The notes below the pieces were generated by a model, which saw only the letters and a program-made list of their open reading frames with translations, searched no databases and was not told the DNA's origin. Positions 21,288 through 32,858 of a stretch of 64,000 nt of DNA are shown here, piece after piece. The DNA comes from Plectosphaerella cucumerina (Eukaryota > Ascomycota > Sordariomycetes > Glomerellales > Plectosphaerellaceae). Made by a program: the position numbers and the translations under genes. Where the stretch lies: positions 5,518,001 through 5,582,000 of the forward strand of contig JAGPXD010000001.1 in the NCBI GenBank assembly GCA_020746995.1. The letters run 5' to 3'. Every line of letters begins with the position of its first letter. Positions within the stretch are counted from its first letter, which is position 1.

Positions 21288-21630
21288 ACAGTTACCCAAG
21301 AGAGGTGTTATGAATGAAATGTCCTCAATTACTGTCAATGACTTAATCAAACATATTCGCAATCCTGTAAAAGACAGATGTTCGGAGGATACTCCGACCC
21401 AATATGGTCCGAATCGCATTGGATATCGGTCACTGTCGGGACCTAGCCCCTTTTGTCCAGTCCCGACTGAACCCCCGACGTCCCGCTCACCGGGTGCCCC
21501 TCCGCCCCGGCGCACGACATCAGAAGACGCAGAACCCACGAGACAGAAGACAATCTCCTGCTCGTATTTTCCTCCTTCTCTTCTGACTGACTCATTCCCC
21601 CTCCTATTCTACCAAATCCCCAACTCCAAC
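21288..21630. other. Promoter of the second oxidoreductase
   Basis: Non-coding, about 340 bases. Besides the palindrome at 21382 it holds an inverted repeat GTCGGGAC-N17-GTCCCGAC at 21435-21467. Confidence 0.55.
21382..21397. promoter_or_regulatory. TCGG-N8-CCGA palindrome (Zn2Cys6-type site)
   Basis: TCGGAGGATACTCCGA: 6-bp inverted arms around GATA, containing CGG-N8-CCG. It lies about 235 bp upstream of the oxidoreductase ATG and matches the spacing and outer bases of the element at 16285. Confidence 0.5.
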
Positions 21631-22814
21631 ATGGCTACCGAAACATACCGCGTCGGCGTCATCGGCTACGGCCTCTCAGCCAAGGTCTTCCAGATCCCTT
21701 ATATCCTCGCCAGTTCCCGTTTCCGCCTCCAGGCCATCGTCCAGCGTTCCGGCGACGAAGCGGCCAGGGACCATTCCGAGGCCACCATCCACCGCTCCGC
21801 CAACGACCTCTTCGCCAACCCCAATGTCGACCTCGTCGTTGTCTCCACGCCCCCTCAGAGCCACTATGAGTTCGTATCAGCGGCCCTGACCGCAGGCAAG
21901 CACGGTAAGAATCCGCCGGCCCTTAACTGGTCTCCATCCTAACACCCGCCAGTCGTTGTTGAGAAGCCCTTCTGCCCCACAAGCGCAGAGTGCGACAAGC
22001 TCATCGCCCTGGCCAAATCCAAGGGCAAGCACCTCGCCGTCTTCCAGAACCGCCGCTGGGACGTCGACTTTGTCACCCTCCGCCACCTTCTCTCCGAGGG
22101 CCGTCTCGGCCGGGTCGTCGAGTTCGCATCCCACTATGACCGCTTTGACCCCTCGGTGCCGCCTCGCGATGCCGTTGACGTCCTCGGCTCAGGCGTCATC
22201 TTCGACCTTGGCACCCACCTGTTCGACCAGGTCCTTCAGCTTTACGGCTCACCCGAGAAGGTGACCGCCTTCCTAAGTCACCAGAGGCCCGGCGCTGGCG
22301 CTCAGGGCCCTGAGGATGCCTGTACCGTCTTGCTGCATTACCCCGGCGGCCTGCTGGTGACTGTCAAAGCTAGCCCGCTGAGCGCGGATGAGGCACAGCT
22401 CCGCTTCTGGGTCAGGGGTGAGAAGGGGAGCTTCAAGAAGTACCACATCGACCCCCAGGAGCCTCAGCTCGTGGGCGGCATGAAGACCACCGATGAGGGC
22501 TTCGGGTACGAGTCCGCCGACAAGTCGGGTATGTCATGAACTCCTCCACTTGGGCGTGTATGTGCTGACAGATGTGACTAGGGCTTCTCACAACCTGGGA
22601 GAACGGTGTTCACGTCACCGCGCCCGTGCCGAACCTGACGCCGCCTACTTATGCAGAGTTCTACAACCTGCTCGCTCTCGCGCTGGATGGCAAGGGACGG
22701 CTGCCGGTCACGGCGGAGGAGGCGAGAGACGTCATCAAGCTGGTTGAGCTGTCGAAGGAGAGTTCCAGGGCCCAGACGACCCTCGCCGTGTCGTCAGGGG
22801 ACTTCCTAGGCTAG
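21631..22814 (+). CDS. GFO/IDH/MocA-family oxidoreductase
   Basis: Exons 21631-21904, 21953-22528 and 22582-22814 give 360 aa. Introns are 48 and 53 nt and both phase 1; they restore KHVVVEKPFCPTSAECDK and KSGLLTTWENG. N-terminal Rossmann motif VGVIGYGLSAKVFQIPYI, then DLVVVSTPPQSHYE and the catalytic-face VVVEKPF. The C-terminal domain contains VFQNRRWDVDFVTL, SHYDRFDPSVP and GSGVIFDLGTHLFDQVL. The order and motifs resemble the YdgJ/YhhX-like group and related fungal dehydrogenases (substrate unknown). Distinct from the other oxidoreductase at 16463, not a recent duplicate by eye. Confidence 0.92.
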
Positions 22815-23196
22815 GCAGACGGCTGAATATTGAATAAGCTATTAAAAGGTCAACTCCTGATAAACTGTACTGCATGAAGTGGTGTGTTTGCATCAGCTGG
22901 AAATGAGACGCCAAGCCCCTTGCTTTACCCTGCAAGTCAGGGGCAGCCATGTGAAGTTGTCGGCCATTTGCAAGGAGCATCGACAGAGAACGATTCTTCT
23001 CATTTCGTAATTGAAAAGTCCGAAATGATGCACTTTTTGATTTGCTGCGCCGTAATCGCCGCACATCTGAGATGGTGACCAAGGACTTCGTGGTGGTCCT
23101 GGGTGTCCAAGTCCTACGCCAAGTCAGCTTGGTGAACAAAACCTCGGCTTTCGCCCCATCGACACAGAAAGCCCCAAAAGTCACAACACCACCACC
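22815..23196. other. Intergenic region
   Basis: About 380 bases, AT-richer, non-coding; nothing recognised. Confidence 0.5.
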
Positions 23197-24034
23197 ATGC
23201 CTGCGTCTCTCGACATGTCCGAGTTCCTTACTAAAGCCCGCCGGCTGATTCCCTTCCTGCCCCCGCTACCCCTCTCGCCTCGCGGGGCTCTCGAGCAAAA
23301 CGCGTGTCTCCTCTACAGCCGACTTCCCCCTGAGCTGCGGACGCTGATATGGGAGGCGTACTTGGGGGCACACGCAGTTCACGTGTGCCGATACAGCCCC
23401 CTCAAGAAGCTCCGCGCCAAAGAGTGCTTGGGATGGGAGACGGACGACCGCGGACCCCATTTCAGCCGATGCGGGCGGGCAAAAGTACAGTGCAACCATG
23501 GTACGTTGCTCTTGACATGTAAGAAGATGTAAGCCTCGCTGTTCTGTCCATCATCACCCAGCCGCTGACTCTTGCGGCAGCTACTTCGACTTCGTACACG
23601 TTCTCTATGGCAACACCACATTTGACTTCTCGCATGGCCCAGCAACTGCCGGTGTCATGTACAACCGTCTTCCTAGGACTCACCTCGCTCTCATTACACA
23701 AGTCAATTTCAAATGGCATGCGCTCACGCCCTTGAACCTGGAGACAAAACGACCCGGAAGGGAAGAGAAGATCTGGACTAGCCTCTGGGAAGCATTGGCC
23801 GTCATGGAACGGCTGAAGTGGCTGAGGGTCGAATTGATGCCTGTCTCGCCCATAGACTGGCCTCTCTGGGGGGAGCGCGAGCAAAGTCTGTGCAATGTCG
23901 TGAGGAAAGTGACGAGGCCTGACTTTTTCGAGCTTGTTCTTCCATGGCCTGCGGCCGCCGACGCACCGGAGCAGACGCTGCCGTGCACCCTTGTCCGCAA
24001 GGTTCCTGCATACCAGCTATACATGGTGCAATGA
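23197..24034 (+). CDS. F-box-like / DUF7730-type fungal protein
   Basis: Exons 23197-23528 and 23581-24034 give 261 aa. The 52-nt intron restores TLLLTCKKIYFDFVHVLYGNTTFDF. The N-terminal LYSRLPPELRTLIWEAYLG is the F-box-like helix common in these fungal proteins, and the LLLTCKKIY...LYGNTTFDF stretch is the second conserved block of the family. Later parts (IWTSLWEALAVMERLKWLRVELMP) form the usual alpha/beta region. Probably a substrate adaptor or a relative that has lost SCF binding; targets unknown. Confidence 0.78.
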
Positions 24035-24155
24035 GAACCGGAGGAAGAGGAGAAAGAGCTTCTCCTCGGTCAGTCATCTCACGATATCCTTGTTTCCATG
24101 TGTCTCAGCCCTTGGCGGTTGGACCCTGGCAACGTGGGCAGCACCGTTCTGCCCC

Positions 24156-24542
24156 TCAACGCCCGGCGTGCTGGGACTGGGGCACACGGACGCCGGTGGC
24201 TTGCGGGGGAATAACCGAAAGGAGAGTCGAGTCAAGACACCGCCAAAAGCGCTCGATCTCTAGTCGATCCAGGGGACAGGCGGTGAGGGCCCAGTCATCC
24301 CAGTTACCGACTCGTCGGTGGACCAGGACTGGTTCTTCCGGGGGCAGCCCATGCTTCTCGGTACACATCGAAGATTGATACAACGTCGGCAGTTCAAAGC
24401 GGGACCATTCCCCGGCTTCGAGATTGGCATTGGACTGCGCGTCTTCAGCTGTCCAGGCCCTCCATGTCAAGTATCGCGGGATTGGCGCCAGAGTTTCGTT
24501 GAGAGCATACCCAAAACTCGTTCGATGTTGCAGACTAGACAT
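24156..24542 (-). CDS. Doubtful small ORF
   Basis: Open frame of 128 aa from an ATG (MSSLQHRTSFGYALNETL). Composition is protein-like (mixed hydrophobic and charged, ordinary Trp/Leu use) rather than low complexity, unlike other ORFs in this gap. There is no recognised domain and no obvious partner exon. It could be an exon of a gene, a pseudogene relic or chance. Confidence 0.25.
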   Translation of the reverse strand: MSSLQHRTSFGYALNETLAPIPRYLTWRAWTAEDAQSNANLEAGEWSRFELPTLYQSSMCTEKHGLPPEEPVLVHRRVGNWDDWALTACPLDRLEIERFWRCLDSTLLSVIPPQATGVRVPQSQHAGR

Positions 24543-27500
24543 CCAGAATAACACAAGATGCTTTCTACTTGATACTGTCAGCCTACGTGCACAACGTGGT
24601 CGCTTCTTTCAGTATTGCGGTGTAGCCCCAACAAACCATGTCGATATCCCAAACTCCAAAGATGATGCCGTATTTAGCGCGAGACGGGGCTCAGCCTCCG
24701 GGACTCCGTAGCCGCGAACGGGACCTGGACTGGACGGCCGGGGCCGCGGGGAATGCCGTCCGACAACCCAGCACGTTTCAGGCCTCCAATCTCTCTTCGA
24801 GTCGTCGTAATCAGCGCCTGTGCTGTGCTGAGACGGGAGCCGGTAGCAGCGCTAGACGCGAACCGTGAAGAACTCGCTCCCGGGAGTCGCAGCGGAAGCT
24901 AGCGGTAGCTCATGGCATCGGTGCCATGGCAGCGTAGTCTGGATGGTCGTTCACGAAATCAGCTGGAGGTGTGAGCGGGCGGGAGGACGGATGGCGCGGA
25001 ACTGAGGAAAAAGTGCGAAGACAGCTTGCCCGAGTTGAGGCAAGAGTCAGGGACCGGCCCCACTTTCCCCGGGCTCAGGTCCTTCCATCACATCCCCGTC
25101 ACACATGGCAACTGCGCTACAGCACACCTGAGTAGACCCTTCCCATCCGATTCCCACTGGACATCACCAATGCCCAGGGCAGTCCTTGTGGCAGGCAGGA
25201 GCAGCCCGGAACAGCACGGAAGGGAAGGAAGGAAGCTGCAGGAAGACAGCCTGGTGCCTCCTGCTTTCTTTTGCTGCCGAAATGACAAGGACCCAGCCAA
25301 ACAAGCGGCTCCGTCACACCTTCCAGCCCACGACTTGCGAGTAATCACAATTCATGGCAAGCTACCCCTCCCTCCCCTCCTCATCACCGCATCCACCAGC
25401 TTTTCGTGATAAGCACCCACGATCAAATCGAGCAGCAATACCACCACCCAGACAACGGAGTGCCCTCCTGTCCAGTGCCCTGTCAAGAACCCCTGCCCAC
25501 CCTCGGACCAGGCCTCCCTCGCTAAACTCGACAAGGCCGCCGTTCCGCCCAAGCGCTGGGCCCGGGGAAGCACCTCTGGATTTCCGACCGACCTCCAAGA
25601 CGAGTGAGCGGGCGACAAAGACCCTGCCAGACCCATGGTACCCACGCACTGGACGCAGCCCATGGCATCCATGCCGCCGCGGCGACAACCATTCCCACCC
25701 ACAACCGAACGGCACCCACCCCCGGGCCCGGAAGGGGGGCCGGCTGCCGGTCTGGAAGGCCCAGATCCCCTAGCCGTCCAACAGCCAGCCCGCCCGCCCC
25801 CCTCCAGGCTAGTTGGCCGGAGAAGTGACGAGAAAACGAAGCCAGGCTGCATTGCCTTGCCTCGAGTTGTGGAGTGCCAGCCTGCCAGGCCCGGGCGATC
25901 GCCTCGACGCGGGCCGGCCGCGGGCATCGTATCGTCTCTCACCCCGAGCTGATGCCGGGCCCAAGAACATCCGGCGGCCACGAACACAAAACGACATGCC
26001 ATGATGCGACGCGATGCGACACTATGCTCCTCTCCCGCAGACCACGCCCGACGTGCCTGCAGGTCGGCCAAGTCGGACTGCACGCCTGATGAGGACTGAC
26101 TGATCCACGAGGCGCTGCGCTGCGCTGCGTTGCGCGCGACAACCACCTACGTCTCCATCGACAGCAGCCCTGCCTGCGGACTGCCCGAGCGCCCAAGACA
26201 TGCCGTCACAGCCTCACGCCGCAGTCGCGTCGCTGGCAAGCCTGAGCAGTCAGTCGTTCGCGTGGCAATGCCCCGTCCCCGTCTCCGACTGCATGCGGCG
26301 CGCATGGCCTGCCCGCTGGCGCCCTGGTGGTGCCCGATGGACCCCTCCTCGCTCTCATCTCACTCCGACGTGGCTCGCTCGATGACGCTGCTTGACCCTT
26401 TCGCCTTGCCAGGCCTGCATACCGCGACGGCCCTGCCCGTCCTGCTCTGGCTCCTTTGGCTCCTTTGGGAGGCTCGAAGCTGCACCGCAATCAATAGTGG
26501 AGGCAGTCATGCTGGCGACGAAACCTCGATGAGGCCTAAACTTCGGTACGAGCCCTCACCGGGACTGACATGTCGCCTTGTCCTGTCCTGCCCGGCCCTG
26601 CCATGTCATCGCATCGCATCGCATCATCAACCGGTTTTGGTGGAAGGGTGGGTGCCTCCCGACGACGACGACATCACTCGCATGGGCCATGGCATGAGAT
26701 CAGCCAGATCTCTCTTGTCTCCCCCGACCAGCCTGTCACGTCCTCTCCCGCCGGAGCCTTACTTGGTACCTGGGGTCGTGGATGTGCACATCACCAATCG
26801 GCCGTTCGCCCCTGGCCGCCATCAGGGGTGCCCGGTAGCTGCACTGTTCGCTCCATGTGGTTTCCTCGTTACAATCACCCAACGGTTGGACGACCCTCGG
26901 TAACGACCCGCACCCGGCTTTCTTTTCTCAACGGACAGGGGCTCTGCCCCCTAAATTTGAGTGGCCGTTCAGGGACACACACCACTGCCAGTGTAGACGG
27001 ACATGTACTTCGACGACCGGCTTTCTAGGGCACCGAGAGAAAAGTCACCCAACCTGACAGTCGGCCACTGGTCCTACTGCCTCAAGAGTTGCGGTGCGCC
27101 GTGCATACATCTTTCCTCCACAACCCACAGGCCATCCTCCGCCTGGTACCCCCCGTGGTTCTCGCAGTGCGTGTATCACACCCCCTTGCCCGGTTGCGGG
27201 TGCTGGTCCTTGATCCCCGTCTTCCAATCACCACTGTTTCCTTGGGGGCGGTTCGGCATTCCCACACCATCCTCTCTGGGAGGCAGAGACCTTTTTTGCG
27301 TTTAACCCCGGATCTCCCGCATTGTGTGTGCATGTACAAGTCGGCCTCCTCATGGTCTCATTGGGCTGGCTCGGTCCCGTCAGATGGCGGCCCTGCACGT
27401 CGCTCGCCTGTTCTTGCTCGTAGCACTTGCTTGACATGGCAGCACGGCACCACTCTCTCGCCGTGCACTGGGCCGCCAGGCCCTGCCGCTCACGGCCTGC

Positions 27501-27820
27501 ATACGAGGGTGCGTTCACTGACTGGCGGCAGCAGCGCCGCCCTGCCCTTGCGCCGCCTCGGAATCTTCAGGTCCCAGCGAGCAATGACGATCCCTGCAAC
27601 CCAACCCGCGAAGCACAGACTGGCGCACAGGGACGCCCAGCCTTCCCCCGTCCCCGATACGCCGGCAGGTGGGTTGCTGTGCCTAGTCGGTCGTGCTCAT
27701 CAAAAAGCATCTGCCACCACACACGTGTTCTACTTCCAGTAAGCAGCTTGAGCTTACCCCCTGTCGGGGCGCGGGGGGAACGCGTTTGACGGTCGCCCCT
27801 TTCCAAGCCAGCCCAGCTGA

Positions 27821-27838
27821 CACACACACACACACACA
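27821..27838. repeat. (CA)9 microsatellite
   Basis: Perfect CA dinucleotide run of 18 bases in the gene-poor region. Confidence 0.9.
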
Positions 27839-27870
27839 ATCTTCTCATGGGTCTGGAAGGTCATTTTGAG

Positions 27871-27885
27871 AAAAAAAAAAAAAAA
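27871..27885. repeat. A15 homopolymer
   Basis: Fifteen consecutive A residues, 32 bases after the CA repeat. No target-site duplication or ORF suggests a retroelement tail. Confidence 0.85.
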
Positions 27886-28540
27886 GCAACGACCTGCCTG
27901 CACCTGCAAAGTGACGCTACTAACGTCCAAGGCGGTCAACTTTGCGCTCATGTCCGCACACACGCCCTCCAGTCTCCGCCGCACGCACCATGCGCGCACG
28001 CACATGGGACAGTGACGGCAGAGGGCCACCGTACCGTACCACACCCCTCAACCCCCCCGCCGCTGTCGCCGCCGGGGCAAGGCCATCTCCTAGGAATGGC
28101 CAGAGTCCCCCAACTTGAACCTTGCTACCCTGGCCTGCCCTGTCCCGTCGCCGCCAGCACCCGGCAGGGGGTGTTAGTGGGAGTGTAGAAAAAGGAAACA
28201 CCGGGGGCGAGCGCCGCATCGACGCAATACCAAGCCGACAAGCTCCTTACTTGTTCTGCGGCGGCGGTGTGTCTGCCTCTCCCAGCGATTTCTAGTACTT
28301 GTATGTGGCCGCCCGCCCTGCCACCCCGGCATGCAAGTGGCCGTCGGCGTCGATACCTACCTCCCGTACAACAAACACGGCCTCCTTGGGCTCCGATTCA
28401 CTCGTCCTCCTCTCGCCTTCCCGGTGCCCTATCTTCCCCCTCGGGCGCTGCCACGACAGTCCCGTCATCTCGAGCACGCACCCCACCCTCCATTCCATGA
28501 TTGAAGCCGATACCTGTCTCACAGACTGCCCGATCAAGGT

Positions 28541-28548
28541 ATAAGAGG
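28541..28548 (+). promoter_or_regulatory. TATA-like box of the dsRNA-binding gene
   Basis: TATAAGAG about 175 bases upstream of the ATG at 28719. The intervening leader is C/T-rich, as in other promoters here. Confidence 0.4.
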
Positions 28549-28718
28549 AGCCGAGCCCACACCACCGAGACCACCCTGGATGAGACAAGACCATCTGCCA
28601 CCATCTTCGAACAGCAACATCCCTTGACCTTCTTCCTCCGTCATACTCGATCTGAAGACGGGTCTGCCTCTTTCTTGAACCAGCACCTTCGATTGCTTCC
28701 AGCCGACTACCCGTCAAG

Positions 28719-29136
28719 ATGCCCTCCATCTCCTACAGCCCCCAGGTGTCGACATGGCAGGAGCGCCTCGAAGGTAAGATATTCTGCCATTGAGGCGCAA
28801 GATTCGTCAAACTCATCATGGGACTGCCGATAGATGCTTGTCGAGAGGCCCAGATCATGCCTCCGGTCTTCCAGATCGTTTCTGATCGTCGAGGTAAGGA
28901 CAGAAGCTCGCCCTGGGCAGCATGTCCATGTGGGCTGTCATCTGGCTAACAGCTCGTCAGGCGGCCGTACGGCTTGGTCCAGCCGAGTCACGGTCCACGG
29001 ACGCACGCTTTCGGCACGATTCTGGTACGACGGCAAGAACCTCAACAACGCAAAGGAAGACGCCGCCGAGATGGCCCTCAACTTCCTGAGCGGATCAACC
29101 CCCAGCTCGCCCTCCAACAGCAGGGGCAGCTGGTGA
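28719..29136 (+). CDS. Single-domain double-stranded-RNA-binding protein
   Basis: Exons 28719-28773, 28834-28893 and 28961-29136 give only 96 aa. Introns are 60 and 67 nt, both phase 1. The joined protein runs TWQERLEDACREAQIMPPVFQIVSDRRGG and on through TAWSSRVTVHGRTLSARFWYDG to NAKEDAAEMALNFLSG. That is one complete double-stranded-RNA-binding fold: helix 1, three strands (PVFQIVSD, AWSSRVTV, SARFWYD) and helix 2 with the K-E-D-A-A-E-M-A-L pattern. The residue normally Lys in the KKxAK motif is present as NAKEDAAE. A short Ser/Pro tail follows. It could act with RNA-silencing or editing factors (inference). Small exons make automatic annotation likely to miss it. Confidence 0.88.
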
Positions 29137-31522
29137 TCTCTGAGAGCAGGCGAGGCAGCTTGCCAACATGGCGCCCAAGCCGGGACGACCAATTTCTTTT
29201 CTGCCACTTCTTGTCTTGTCCAAGTCCTCTTCAAACGAACGACGTCCAAAAAATCACTGTACGATACAACACGGAGTTGGGAATGGTGCACCACAGTCTC
29301 CGCCAGGCGGCGATAGACAAAGGGCAAACACGGCAACCGGCGCAACGGGTATGGAAATGGGGAGTTTTTGGGCTCGGAAGGGGGGGAAGTAGGGTTGGGA
29401 AGGGCGGGTTTTGCGGTTCTACGACGTTATGATGGCTCCTGGGGAGCTGTCCTAACCTCTGTCCGAAGCCCTTGGAGCTTCGAGGACGAGACCGGGGCGG
29501 CGACCTGGACGACAAACTTTGACGACTTACACAGGGACAGAACCAGAGGGGGCAATCCTCGGGACCTGGGCAACCGGTCCGCCCTCGCAAGCCAGTCTCC
29601 TACATTGACTTTTCTTCTTGCTTTACCCATGATCAGATGACTTGCGAGGCGTTTCCTGGGACATTGCGCGCGCGAGAAACAAACAGGGACGGACCATGGC
29701 GAAGGCGACGGCTGGCGAGGGGGTTGGGCTGGGCGACGCAGGGTTTCGGTGGCCGTTTGTGACGGCATTGGGGCGGGTGCTGGCATGCGCAGCTGTCCCC
29801 GTGCCCGCCTCCGACCCTCGGCGTTGGGCATGTTTTCTTTTTTGCCGTCCCGGCTGGCCAGGCTTGTTTCTTCGTTGTTTTTGGTGAGATGCTACCACAT
29901 GATACGAAATGCCCGAATTGCGGAGCGGGCATTAGACGAACTCTCGATCGCAGGGAGGCGTCTGAGACAGCCCTGGGCCGAGTGGGGTGGGCGGGCTGGC
30001 TTGGTGAGATGATGTCTTTATCCTATCCCACACCGAGGACGGATCCCATGACACATCTATCGTCGGGGCGGACCGCGGGTGCGCGCTGTGATGTATGTTC
30101 AAGTATAGTGCTGCGGCGGGCAACGGAACGGGGGGCTCGAAGGGGGTTGCCGGCGCGCGTGCGACAATGGCGACCTCCCACGCCCGGAGGCGACGGACCA
30201 GCGTGTGCACGCCTTCGGTCGCGCGCGCAGCGTTCGCAGACCGGTCGTCGAACTTGGAAGGTCCCCGGCGTTTTGGCAGGGGGTTTCAGCGCCGTCGGGG
30301 TGACTGGGGGAGGGGGGAACAGCGCTGGAGGGGTGGAGGGGGGCGCGCCGATTGGCAAGGTTCCAGGAAGCGACGGGAGCTGGTTCGGTCGGCCGGTCAG
30401 GTCAGATCAGGTGCCACGGTGTGGCATGACTGGGGGGTTGAAGGGGGGAAGAGGAGCTGGGCTGGGCTGGGGTTTGGAAAATGGCCGCGGGATGATGAAT
30501 GGCGATTTGATCACTTCGTCAACGGGCGAAACCCCTCGGCCGCCGCCACATCGAGCTGGGCTGCATCGTCTACTGAGGGTGGTGTGCTTCTGCCCACACT
30601 CTGGCTATGCCTGGGCCGACGTACATGAGGACTGCGTCACCCCTTTGAAGGGTGATGGATGTACGAGTATGGAGTACACCGAGACCGAGCTTTCATTGCG
30701 ACATCTCGGCTGACCCCCGCGGCTTCAACCTTTGAGTTTGGGGGCGTCCTGCTCTCAGGAACGTTCCGTTCGTGGAGGCGCGAGAGGAAGGACTATCGAT
30801 TGGGCAAGGGACGGACTAGACGAGGCTTGATGGTGCGGGATGAGCCATGGGCGGGCTGGGGGTTGGAGCCGAGGGGGGCACCATGACATGGGCCAGTGGG
30901 GGTTTGACGAACAAGGACGGACGGCCGGCCGGCTGGCTTGTGTCGAGCAAACAAGCGAGTTTGTTTGGCGACGCCCAATGTCGGGGGCCCGTCATGAGAG
31001 CATCGATCCGAGCAGCCGTCCCGGCGTCGAGGAATTACGGCGGCCCGGTGCAGGGGCGGTTTGCTAGAGAGCCTGTCAAGGTGTACAAGTACAAATACCC
31101 GCTCGCTCGGTCGACGATTTGGAAATAGTGAGCCTGATGCGCCGGGTTTCAGTGCAAGACATGAAGAAACGGCTGATGATGTTGCCATGGCCCGGGCCCT
31201 CGTTGAAGGGGGGATGGATATCAGAGCAGCCTTGCCGTCTCGCGGCTGTCAGGCCAGTGATGTGTCAAGGTGGTTTATGCTCTCCAGCTGGAGCTCCAGC
31301 TTGGGGCAATCAACGGTGCAGCTGGCTGAGCCACAGATAGACCAGCACAGCCACATCGGGTCGACTTCGGCCCAAGCGACCGCGCCATGGGACGTGCCCG
31401 CGCCTCATGATAATTTTCGCCCGGGAGAAGCTGTCGACTGTCGCGCGATCTCCGTATCATCCTCGACGACATCCGCCCGTCAATTGACCATCACAGTCGG
31501 GCACACAGCTTCGTCCGACAAC
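29137..31522. other. 2.4 kb intergenic region
   Basis: No supportable gene. The plus strand is G-rich between 29.9 and 31.2 kb with many runs of GGGG. ORFs here are Arg/Gly/Trp-rich and random-looking. The end is the promoter of the uS7m gene. Confidence 0.45.
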
Positions 31523-32858
31523 ATGTCCCTACGACCAGGCATCCGCGTTGCCTGCAGGAACCTGGCACTGCGGGCAAGGCCAGCCCTGCCGCGCCAGGAG
31601 GCCATCTCCTGGAGCCTTTCCACCAGACGATACGCCGACGATGCGGCACCGAAGCCGCCCGGCCCTGCCTCGACGATTCCCCCGGCACAGCCGCAGGCCA
31701 TCAAGACCGAGCCTGTCAGCAATGCCGCCACGGAACCGAAGGCTGTGAGTCTGCTGCTGTTCTTGGGTCAGGGGCTGTCCACATGCTGACTAGCCTTCAC
31801 AGTCCAAGCCCATCGAGGACACCATTGCCGAATCCAACAACGAGGACGTCGTCGACCAGCTCGAGGCCGCATTGGCGAATCTTTCCAACAAGAAGAAGGG
31901 AGCCGAGGAGGAATACGTACGAGAAGCCCCCACGCCTCAACATATGAAGAGTCAGGACTGACAAGGGGGAACACAGGATGCGTTAGCTGAAGAAGCCGCC
32001 GCCGACACATCCGACATCACACCCGAAGAGGCCCTCAGCAAGCTCGAGATCGCTGCAAAGCCGGACAAGGCCAGCGCGACCCTTGAAGGCGGGCTGACGC
32101 CAGAGCAGGAGGACCACCTGTACCGCGAGGGAGCCATCCCCTCGGTTGTGTCGAATGGCGATGCCCAGCGCGATCTGGAGATCATCGCCAACGGCGGTAT
32201 CCTGCTGGACCCTGTCGAGGCGGATCAGAACCCCGAACTTCTGCCCCGGAGCGCCTACGGACCTGGCCTGAAGTTCGCGCCGCCCGCCCTGCCGCTGGGC
32301 CCCAACGCCAAGGTCCGCGAGCGGTACCACCCCGTCCTGGACCAGATCACCAACCTGCTCATGAGGCACGGCAAGAAGAGCGTCGCCCAGCGCAACATGG
32401 CCATGATCCTCAACCTCCTCCGCACCTCGCCCGCGCCCATCCTGAGCAAGAAGAATCGCCTGCTGGCGGGCCACCCCCCGGCGTCGCACCTGCCGCTTAA
32501 CCCGCTGCTGTACCTCACCCTCGTCATCGACAGCGTGTCGCCGCTGGTGCGCGTCATCTACGTCAAGGGCGGCGCGGGCGGAGGTCGCGCCCTCGAGGTC
32601 CCCGGCCCGCTGAGCGTGCGCCAGCGCCGCCGGACGGCCTTCATGTGGATCCTCGATGTGGTCAACAAGAAGAGGTCGACGGGCAGCGGCAGGACGCAGC
32701 TCGCCGGCCGTATCGCCAGCGAGATCATCGCCGTCGCCGAGGGACGCTCGTCCGTCTGGGACAAGCGCCTGTCGGTGCACAAGCTGGCCACGGCGTCGCG
32801 TGCCAACATCAACGCCAACAAGCAGAAGAAGAGGATGGGCGGATCGCGCGCCAAGTAA
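31523..32858 (+). CDS. RSM7: Mitochondrial small ribosomal subunit protein uS7m
   Basis: Binds the 3' major domain of the mitochondrial small-subunit rRNA. Exons 31523-31744, 31803-31916 and 31977-32858 give 405 aa; both introns (58 and 60 nt) are phase 0. Residues 1-40 are Arg/Ala/Ser-rich without acids (MSLRPGIRVACRNLALRARPALPRQ), a mitochondrial presequence, followed by an acidic fungal extension. The S7 domain covers about the last 180 residues: LLMRHGKKSVAQRNMAMIL, LNPLLYLTLVIDSVSPLVRV, VPGPLSVRQRRRTAFMWIL and RIASEIIAVAEGRSSVWDKR. The C-terminus KKRMGGSRAK is basic. Fungal uS7m is usually 300-400 aa because of the extension. Confidence 0.94.

Larger units (their letters stand above)
24035..28718. 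other. Gene-poor 4.7 kb region
   Basis: Apart from one doubtful minus-strand ORF (24156-24542) I see no gene. ORFs of 200-265 aa near 25.3-27.7 kb are rich in Cys, Trp, Pro and Arg and lack splice logic or family motifs. The plus strand is strongly C-rich. It contains a (CA)9 run, a 15-A run, and many short degenerate tandem words such as GATGCGACGCGATGCGAC near 26,003. It may hold a long promoter or non-coding transcript for the dsRNA-binding gene, but nothing proves transcription. Confidence 0.45.

Noticed and set aside
25352..26146. 264-codon minus-strand ORF in the gene desert
   Set aside because: Gly/Trp/Arg/Ser-rich with no domain or start context; an overlapping plus-strand ORF is equally long, which points to base composition.
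26130..26903. 257-codon plus-strand ORF in the gene desert
   Set aside because: Cys/Pro/His/Arg-rich, no domain or splice support; composition follows the local C-richness.
27089..27742. 217-codon plus-strand ORF in the gene desert
   Set aside because: Compositionally biased and unsupported by motifs; three frames are open over the same bases.
27821..27885. (CA)9 and A15 as a retroelement 3' end
   Set aside because: No ORF, no target-site duplication and no internal promoter boxes nearby; simple microsatellites are enough.
29889..30713. 274-codon plus-strand ORF before uS7m
   Set aside because: Gly/Arg/Trp-rich, no recognisable fold, open only because of G-rich sequence.
31983..32780. 265-codon minus-strand ORF across uS7m
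   Set aside because: Lies opposite the conserved S7 domain and shows only Arg/Gly/Val/Asp-biased composition.
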